NCBI GenBank assembly: GCA_949317995.1
Contig: OX439048.1
Coordinates: forward strand, 28,649,495-28,713,494
Direction: 5' to 3'
Origin: Acholoe squamosa
Lineage: Eukaryota; Annelida; Polychaeta; Phyllodocida; Polynoidae
Length of the DNA stretch: 64,000 nt
Both the position numbers and the translations under genes were made by a program. The notes under the pieces were generated by a model, which was not told where the DNA came from, searched no databases, and was given only the letters and a program-made list of their open reading frames with translations. This document shows positions 58,030 through 64,000 of the stretch, piece after piece (within the stretch, counting starts at the first letter, position 1; every line of letters begins with the position of its first letter).

Positions 58030-59578
58030 GGCCGTATTCCACCAAAACCGATTCTTGGCCGATAGTCCATCTCTGATGCAAATCCGATGCATCAGCGACA
58101 GAAATTGAGAATCGGAGACTATCAGGCCGATATGGGCCAAGAATCGGGTTCAATGGAAGAGCTAAAAAAATAATCAGAAAAGCATCGGAAATGCATCGGA
58201 AACCATCGCCGATGGTCTCTGACAGTTTGTTCTGACAAAAAAAAATCGGTTGAGAATCGGGAGGCCCAACTATCGGGCCAGCAATTCAATACTCCCACCA
58301 CCATCAATTCTGACAACAGTACTTGGGATTCTGAACCCAGCAGACTATACTGCTTTATTAATTCTTGAAAGTCATAAAATGAGTGTCAGAGAACCAGCTG
58401 CTTCCTTGTAGTGCATAAGACTTAGTAGTAATGTCAGAGGGTTTTCCTGTATATCCTTTTATTGCTGACATTGTGTGTGTGTATGATTAAGTGAAAAAGT
58501 GATTTAGAACAACACTGTACTATTATATGCTCTAAGAATGATAGAAGATAATGAATAATAATTCCTTTTTGCAGTAGTGCTGTCACCTGGTGAATACTAC
58601 ACATTGCATACATAGGTCTTAGGAACCCATTAAGTTCCCTCTATAGCATTGCACTTGCAAAGCAAATTCTGCCTGCATGGGTACTGCCAATTAGGGAACA
58701 TAATGTGTTAGTAACACTGCATGGCATATCATTATTGATATGATCAGTTGTTGTAAAATCTAATGGGAGTATGGGAAATTGTGTGTGTATGACCCATCAT
58801 CATTTTGGTAACATGTCAGATGTTAGCTCCCTGGATAAATCACAAAAAAAAATGACAGCTCATTTTCAGTTTTTGACTCCCTCTGCCTGGTATAATAGAG
58901 ATAGAGCCAAATGGATGGTTGTATCCTAAGTAGGAAGTCATAAGCATTCCAAAGAGGGTCTAACTTTGCAGATTGGATCAGTAGAAGTTTCTGGGTGAAA
59001 ATGCCATTCAATATACATGCATTTAAGCCCAAAACCACGCTTAAATGCACGCTTGGGCACCTAGGGGTTAATATTCATGCATGCTATAGAGGGAACTTAA
59101 TGGGTTCCTAAGACCTATGTATGTAATGTGTAGTATTCACCAGGTGACAGCACTACTGCAAAAGGGAATTATTATTCATAATCTTCTATCATTCTTAGAG
59201 CATATAATAGTACAGTGTTGTTCTAAATCACTTTTTCACTTAATAATACACACACACAATGTCAGCAATAAAAGGCTATACAGGAAAACCCTCTGACATT
59301 AATACTTATGCACTACAAGGAAGCAGCTGGTTCTCTGACACCCATTTTATGACTTTAAAAAAATTATATAGTAAAACAGCTTTATCGCAGATGGTATCCA
59401 GTGGTCACCCTGTCCTCGATGGAAGAGCGATGAAAGTGGGCAGAAAAGGGCATCCGATTGTCCCTCTGGGCAAATCGGGCCAACAATTTTCATCCCAGAT
59501 TCATACAAAATGACCATCGTGGATGAGGAAAAACCCTAATCAGCCAGGCAATATCATCGGTTTTGGTGGAATACCCCC
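58030..59578. mobile_element. fold-back TIR element with ~275-bp internal arms
   Basis: Ends are GGC(C)GTATTCCACCAAAACCGAT at 58030 and ATCGGTTTTGGTGGAATACC with CCCC at 59578. Subterminal parts on both sides are rich in ATCGG, CATCGG and GATGGT. Inside, a second inverted pair is much longer and cleaner: 58371-58649 against 59081-59353, nearly perfect complements. A truncated piggyBac-type MITE occupies the centre. A flanking AAT is present on both sides but is weak as a target duplication. Confidence 0.8.
58665..59071 (-). mobile_element. piggyBac-type MITE, truncated
   Basis: On the minus strand it starts TTAACCCCTAGGTGCCCAAGC (TTAA at 59068-59071). It follows 21917-22330 closely: ATGCATGTATATTGAA, CTTCTACTG(A/G)TCCAATCTGCAA, ACATCTGACATG(T/G)TACCAAAATGATGATG, then TTCTGCCTGCAT. 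The distal half, including the second TTAA end, is missing, so it was deleted after insertion into the centre of the palindrome. Confidence 0.75.
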
Positions 59579-59579
59579 A

Positions 59580-60552
59580 ATAGAGTTATTGAACTGTCTT
59601 TTCATGGGCAGTCGTTGCATATCAGCATTTAAAGAGTCCCAGAGCTCTACACCACAATAATAGGGAGATTTTTGGTAGTGAGCAGTGCGAGCTCGTCTCC
59701 TTACAAATTTCATCTTTCGATCTCTAGTTCTGATGTTATTAATCATCACTGCCTCATCATTTAGGGCCTTCTTCCACATGATATTCAACAATTGTATTTT
59801 ACGCCTACGGACTAGCTTGTCAACCTTGCAAACCTATTTGTCTGACACACTGTCTTATGCAGGTTCTTAATGCTGCATTTTGCATTCTTTGCAGTTTTTT
59901 GCAATTCCACTACTTGACCGCTACCAGTGTAAAAAGCAGAGTAATCAATCACAGGTGTTATCATTACATTGTAGATTTTGAAGCTGACTTCTTCCGTCAT
60001 CGCATTGCGTAGTTTTCCTAGTTCATAGAGCTTGCAGCCAATTGATTTTTTTTTGGTACGACTGATATGTGCTCCAACAGTTAATTTTTTGTCCAATTCT
60101 ACCCCCAGATATGTGTATGTAGCACAGCAGGGTAAGATGCTTCCCCCAAAACTTAGGATTGGGTTATTAAGATTTTTTAGATTATGGGCGGATCCAAAAT
60201 GCATGCACATGGTTTTACTTTTAATTATTGTCATATAATTTGTGTTACACCATTCATAGACATGGTCCAAATGCAACGGCCTGACACATTCTTCTTGTGT
60301 TTGACCTCCAACATAGATAATGACATCATCAGCATACATGACATATTTGCAATTTTGTAATTTTTGATGTAAGTCGTTAATAAATAGTACAAAAAGCAGA
60401 GGACCTATAATTAAACGTTGAACCAAAAGTGACGTCTTTCTCAGTTGATATAGAATTCGTTTATAGATGGTGAAGTGTACCTGGTAGAACTGAATACAAG
60501 CTTTTGAGAGGCAGTATATTCTATTTTGTGTACTAATGATGCCCTGATACAT
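59580..60552 (-). pseudogene. LINE reverse transcriptase, C-terminal two-thirds
   Basis: Minus-strand frame with IIGPLLFVLFINDL (motif B end), YVMYADDVIIYV (motif C, catalytic DD intact), HVYEWCNTNYMTIIKSKTMCMHFG, TYTYLGVELDKKLTVGAHI and FKIYNVMITPVIDYSAF. After a break the C-terminus has RTRDRKMKFVRRRARTAHYQ and YYCGVELWDSL. The 5' truncation is around motif B (near 60425), with only unrelated codons before it. The 3' end abuts the fold-back element at 59578, so that element inserted into or next to the LINE tail. Confidence 0.88.
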
Positions 60553-60829
60553 ATAAACTTAAAGATTTAAATACTTCGAAAGTTGATTAACTCCAAAAGG
60601 GAGTTATAAGGAGACACCCTGGGGCCCTGCACTTTCAGTCATTTTGGTGGCGCAAATAAGTTTAAAAAAAGATGGAAATTTTGTAGACAGAATTACTTAA
60701 TGAATTTGTAGTGCCATTAAAGGAGGAGATGTAGGGGTCTTGCAGGAAAAGGTATTTCATTACAAAGTTTTGTAAATTTTGAGAAATTGTCAATATTGTA
60801 CAGACTCAGTTGGTTGGCAGCCATAAGTT
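60553..60829. other. unassigned DNA
   Basis: Nothing recognised. Confidence 0.4.
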
Positions 60830-61134
60830 GCACTGAAAACATGGAAGATCTGAAACTAGTCAGCGGTAACCACTTTATGTCCTCAAGTTGACGATACCTA
60901 AAACTACAACTTTAGGTAGTCAAAATGACAACTTTCTGTCGTCATCCTGAAGACCTGAGTAGTCAACATGACGACTCTGTTCTGTCAGTATTGTCGCCCT
61001 GATGACTCAGGTCATCAGGATGACGACCTACAGTTGTCATTTTGACTACCAAAGGTTGTAGTTTTAGGTATCGTCAACTTGAGGACCTAAAGTGGTCACC
61101 GCTGACTAGTTTCAGATCTTCCATGTTTGCAGTG
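60830..61134. repeat. inverted repeat, ~130-bp arms
   Basis: Arms 60830-60960 and 61004-61134 are near-perfect complements: CATGGAAGATCTGAAACTAGTCAGCGGT, CAAGTTGACGATACCTAAAACTAC, GTCAAAATGACAACT and GTCGTCATCCTGA. The loop is short, about 43 nt. Within the arms, GTC/GAC-rich words (GACGAC, GTCATC) repeat. Minus-strand frames at 61074-61315 are by-products. Confidence 0.85.
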
Positions 61135-61666
61135 TGCTTTTTGTCTCCAATGGTGAAGGTATATGATGTTGATCCATGTATGAACTTTCCCGCCTTTTTT
61201 GGCAATGTGGTGCAAATAGCACAGTTTTGGTAGGGGTTATGCAAATAGTGGCTTGGTGGTGCCAATAACTGGGTGAGGGAGTGCTGAAGTCAGACCACAA
61301 GCTAGACTTGCTCAAGGCTATTGTTTTATTTCTTTTTGAGTTACGAGCAGCAAATTGCTGGCCTATATTTTAAATAAACTTATTATTCCTATATTCCCTA
61401 TTGTGTTATTTCCATGCAACATATTTATTGTTCTGCTTCACTTTCTTGGTCATGATGAACAGCGTATGTATTTATGATTCTTTGAACAATAAAATCTAGT
61501 TGTTATTAAAAAATAACAAGGCACAAGCCTCAACAAGATAATAGAACATAAACAAAAGACTGCTTTTACAACAGTCAATACTAATCTATTGTAGCACTTA
61601 GCTCTGGAGGAAGAAGACGTAACAGAAGAAGTACAAATAAAGTGAAGTTTTATTGCCTAGCCACCT
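61135..61666. other. unassigned DNA
   Basis: AT-rich spacer between the inverted repeat and the Harbinger-like terminus; nothing recognised. Confidence 0.4.
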
Positions 61667-61673
61667 GGGGGCC

Positions 61674-61794
61674 GTTGCACAATCAGCGTGAAAACCGGTT
61701 TCCTCGTTCTGCTAGTGTCTAAGTGTTGCACAAATGTTTTCTCGCTCTGCCATTTGGTCCGTTTTTGCAGAGCGAGAAAAAAAGTGTTGCACAA
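61674..61794 (+). promoter_or_regulatory. three spaced GTTGCACAA iterons and a stem
   Basis: GTTGCACAA is at 61674-61682, 61725-61733 and 61786-61794. Between the last two, TTTTCTCGCTCTGC (61737-61750) and GCAGAGCGAGAAAA (61767-61780) are perfect 14-bp inverted repeats. Likely transposase- or partner-protein-binding sites near the transposon end. This is inferred from arrangement only. Confidence 0.6.
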
Positions 61795-61992
61795 TCTTTT
61801 CCTGGCTGTGCGAAAGTCGCTGTGCTAAAATTTTTGGGTGCACAGCGAGAAAAAAAAGGCAGTTACTCTGGAGTCACCGCCTTTTTGGTTTTTAACATTG
61901 GTCCCTATGGGGACAGTCGTTCTGTGATTTGGAATGAACCAGAGTAACATTTTGGAGGGAAATTTAAAGTGTGACAACTACACTGTGTCAAA

Positions 61993-63848
61993 ATGGATGT
62001 CCCAAGAGACAGTCTGGGAAGAAGAAAGCGAAAGTGCAAGAAAAGAGATACTCCCTTCACTTTATTCTCTGATGAAGAGTTTACAGCAAGGTACAGGCTC
62101 AGCAAGGAGGTAGTGATGGAGCTGTGCCAGGACTACAGGCTACACAGCAAGTTCAAGGGGAGCAAACGTGGGGGAGGCCTCTCCTGCATAGACAGGGTAA
62201 GCTGAAATACCTTCTTTTTTTTCTTTGTGGTCTGGATGGGGGGGGTCCCCCTTCTGACATCTCGACTCGATGAAATGGTCATGTCACATATCACTTGATG
62301 TCACATGTCACCTCTGTCATGGCCCAACATGTCAATTTTAATAATTTTATGTCAATAATTTTTTTATTCATGTCAGTAAATCCCATGTCACATGTCTGTT
62401 TCAAGAAATGAGCATGTCACCAGTAGAATTTTGTAGTCCACACCCATCACTAGACGACCTTTTATCAGGAAGAAAGAAATTTTCTTAATTTATTTATTTA
62501 TTTCTCCCCTTTTCCTAATACTCTGACATTGATTTCCTTTTTTTTCTTTCAGTTCTGTTTAGTGTTACGGTATTTTGCCACTGGGAGTTTCTTCGTGCTG
62601 ACTGGGGACTCCCAGAAGGTATCCAAGTCCGTAGTGTGTAATTCAGTGAAAGATGTCGCTCAATACTTCGTCAAGAACCGGCACAAGTATGTGAAGTGGC
62701 CCCACTCTTTTGAATCGAAACTGCTTGCGGCCTTGAAGTTATACCGCCACAAAGTCAAGAGGAACCAAAGAGAGGTCGAACAAGAGACACCGTTTGTATT
62801 TGGATACGTGGATGGGACCCACATCCCAATCAAGTGCCCCTCCAGAAACGAGAGCGCATACGTCAACAGAAATCAGTATCACTCCATCAACACCACTGTG
62901 AGTTTTTCACCTTTTTCTTACCTTCTGTGGAGTCCTCTTTATTTTTGTTACCTTAATAAAATAAGGTTCATCTTCCTCTTTTTTTTGTCCTGCACCTCTA
63001 GAATTATAATGAAACATATCATCTATAACAGAATATGGTTAGATGGAATTTATTTCCCTTTTCCTGATTTTTATTTCTTTCTTGGTGCAGATTGTCTGTG
63101 ACTATGACAAACGGATATTGTTCATAGACCCTCGCTTCCCAGGATCGGTGCATGATGCCTACTGTCTCGCGGCGAGCCCCGTTGGAGACGAGCTCGACCA
63201 GGAGATTTGGGGGGATTTTGTTCTCCTAGGAGACTCGGGGTGAGCTTCCTTTCTTAGTCTTTGTCTCTACTTTTCTTTCACAGCATGCAAAACACTATAA
63301 CATGTGGTTATCTTCTACTTTTGGCAGATATGGGTTGCGTCGGCACCTCTTCACGCCCTATAAGGACGAGACTTCACCCAAGAAGACCGCATTCAACAAG
63401 TGGCATAAGAAGAGCCGGGTTCGAGTCGAGCAGTGCATCGGTATCCTGAAGCAGCGTTGGAGGTGAGTGTAACTCTTTCCCACTCATGAGAAAAAGAAAG
63501 GAACTAATTATCTGCGCTTTAACATATTACCTTCCAATATTTTTTTTCTGTGTCATCCTTTGTCCCTGTCTAAAGCTCCTTTTTTTCTTTTTTTTTTTGT
63601 CTTTCAGGATCTTGGACTCCTCCGCAGGTTACATGAGGCACGAGCCAAAGAGGTCTTCAGACATCATAACCAGTTGCGCCTGCCTTCACAACGTGGCCAT
63701 GGATCATGGCATAAGGATTGTAGATGACCCTGCTGATCCCTGGACACCAGTCCGTCTTCCCCTTCCCCAACCAAGACAGCTTTCCCGAGAACAGGAAAAG
63801 GAGCGTATCAAGTGCTTCCGGGACGAGTACTGCAACAAATACTTCTGA
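61993..63848 (+). CDS. HARBI1-like PIF/Harbinger nuclease, five exons
   Basis: Predicted 357-residue protein; vertebrate HARBI1 is about 349. Exons are 61993-62196, 62553-62897, 63091-63239, 63328-63462 and 63608-63848. All four introns are GT-AG with pyrimidine-rich acceptors, the joins keep frame (phases 0, 0, 2, 2) and there is no internal stop. The N-terminus has a basic stretch (RRKRKCKKR). A helix-turn-helix-like region covers about residues 69-105 (LRYFATGSF, VSKSVVCNSV). The DDE nuclease domain follows: D155 in GYVDGTHIPIKCP, D231 in LLGDSGYGL and E267 in VRVEQCIGILKQRW. HSINTT, FIDPRFPGSVHD and CACLHNVA are further family signatures. The start ATG is the first in frame, with a purine at -3. 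It would cut and join transposon DNA in the nucleus with a Myb-like partner. Whether it is mobile or domesticated is open; the upstream Harbinger-like end favours mobile. Confidence 0.9.
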
Positions 63849-64000
63849 AAAGTGTGGCACCTTGCATGCTTCAAGTTACAACGAAAGTACTTTGGCTCTT
63901 TGTCTGTGATACCTTATAATTAGGATGTGGTACACATGTATGTCACAAAGAGAGAGTTTCAGCTTGTCTGAGATATTTACCTTAATGTACATAAAGATGT
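63849..64000 (+). other. 3' region of the nuclease gene
   Basis: Follows the TGA. No canonical AATAAA is visible before the window ends, so the polyadenylation site is probably beyond 64000. Confidence 0.5.

Larger units (their letters stand above)
61667..64000 (+). mobile_element. PIF/Harbinger transposon, left part (right end outside)
   Basis: The left terminus reads GGGGGCCGTTGCACAATCAG, similar to the GGG(G/C)CCGTT(G/T)CAC ends I know from Harbinger elements. GTTGCACAA occurs three times at 61674, 61725 and 61786, spaced 51 and 61 bp, as subterminal binding sites would be. An intact Harbinger-type nuclease gene follows. The matching right TIR, the 3-bp TWA duplication and the partner Myb/SANT-like protein typical of autonomous Harbingers are not in the window. 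The alternative is a domesticated HARBI1-like gene next to an unrelated MITE end. Confidence 0.6.

Noticed and set aside
61074-61315. Overlapping minus-strand frames of 63-67 codons
   Set aside because: They fall largely on the right arm of an inverted repeat and carry no domain.

Overview
The window looks like intergenic DNA of a large, repeat-rich metazoan genome, most likely a marine invertebrate. Nothing is bacterial: there are no operons and no long open frames. The one well-preserved gene is split by four GT-AG introns. The rest is transposon remains: non-LTR reverse transcriptases (LINEs), a DIRS-type tyrosine-recombinase retrotransposon, tRNA-like repeats, terminal-inverted-repeat (TIR) elements and microsatellites. 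A short retroposon with a GGCGTTAAAC...(CACT)n tail recalls repeats I know from molluscs and relatives, so a lophotrochozoan host is a weak guess.

Layout. 0.3-1.8 kb: a TIR element packed with AACGTT. 2.0-2.7 kb: first copy of a composite tRNA-like repeat. 4.2-9.0 kb: a decayed DIRS element on the minus strand (gag, RT, RNase H, tyrosine recombinase). Its RT is split by a second composite repeat (6.06-7.37 kb), which holds a patchwork of copied local segments. 9-15.5 kb: duplicated AT-rich repeats, a retroposon copy, composite repeats with (TA)n, and a TIR element carrying tRNA-Asp-like cores. 17.3-17.7 kb: a 104-bp duplication and a long (ATT)n. 20-25 kb: two inverted copies of a repeat enclosing a piggyBac-type MITE and a retroposon with target duplication. 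26-36 kb: several MITEs and diverged dispersed modules. 36.6-37.6 kb: LINE fragment. 39.8-43.0 kb: LINE whose RT core is replaced by a tyrosine-recombinase fragment. 43.2-44.2 kb: composite repeat ending in a 53-bp hairpin. 47.7-49.5 kb: LINE. 49.7-52.9 kb: a giant inverted repeat with a piggyBac-type MITE in its loop. 56.8-57.6 kb: LINE. 58.0-59.6 kb: a fold-back TIR element with a broken MITE at its centre. 59.6-60.5 kb: LINE. 60.8-61.1 kb: inverted repeat.

The clearest gene is at 61,993-63,848: a five-exon, 357-residue PIF/Harbinger (HARBI1-like) nuclease with all three catalytic acidic residues. About 330 bp upstream is a Harbinger-like terminus with three spaced GTTGCACAA motifs. It may therefore be the left part of an intact, possibly autonomous transposon whose right end lies outside the window. 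No ordinary host gene was recognised.

All motif and repeat calls were made by eye. Identities are approximate, and family names come from motif memory, not from a search.
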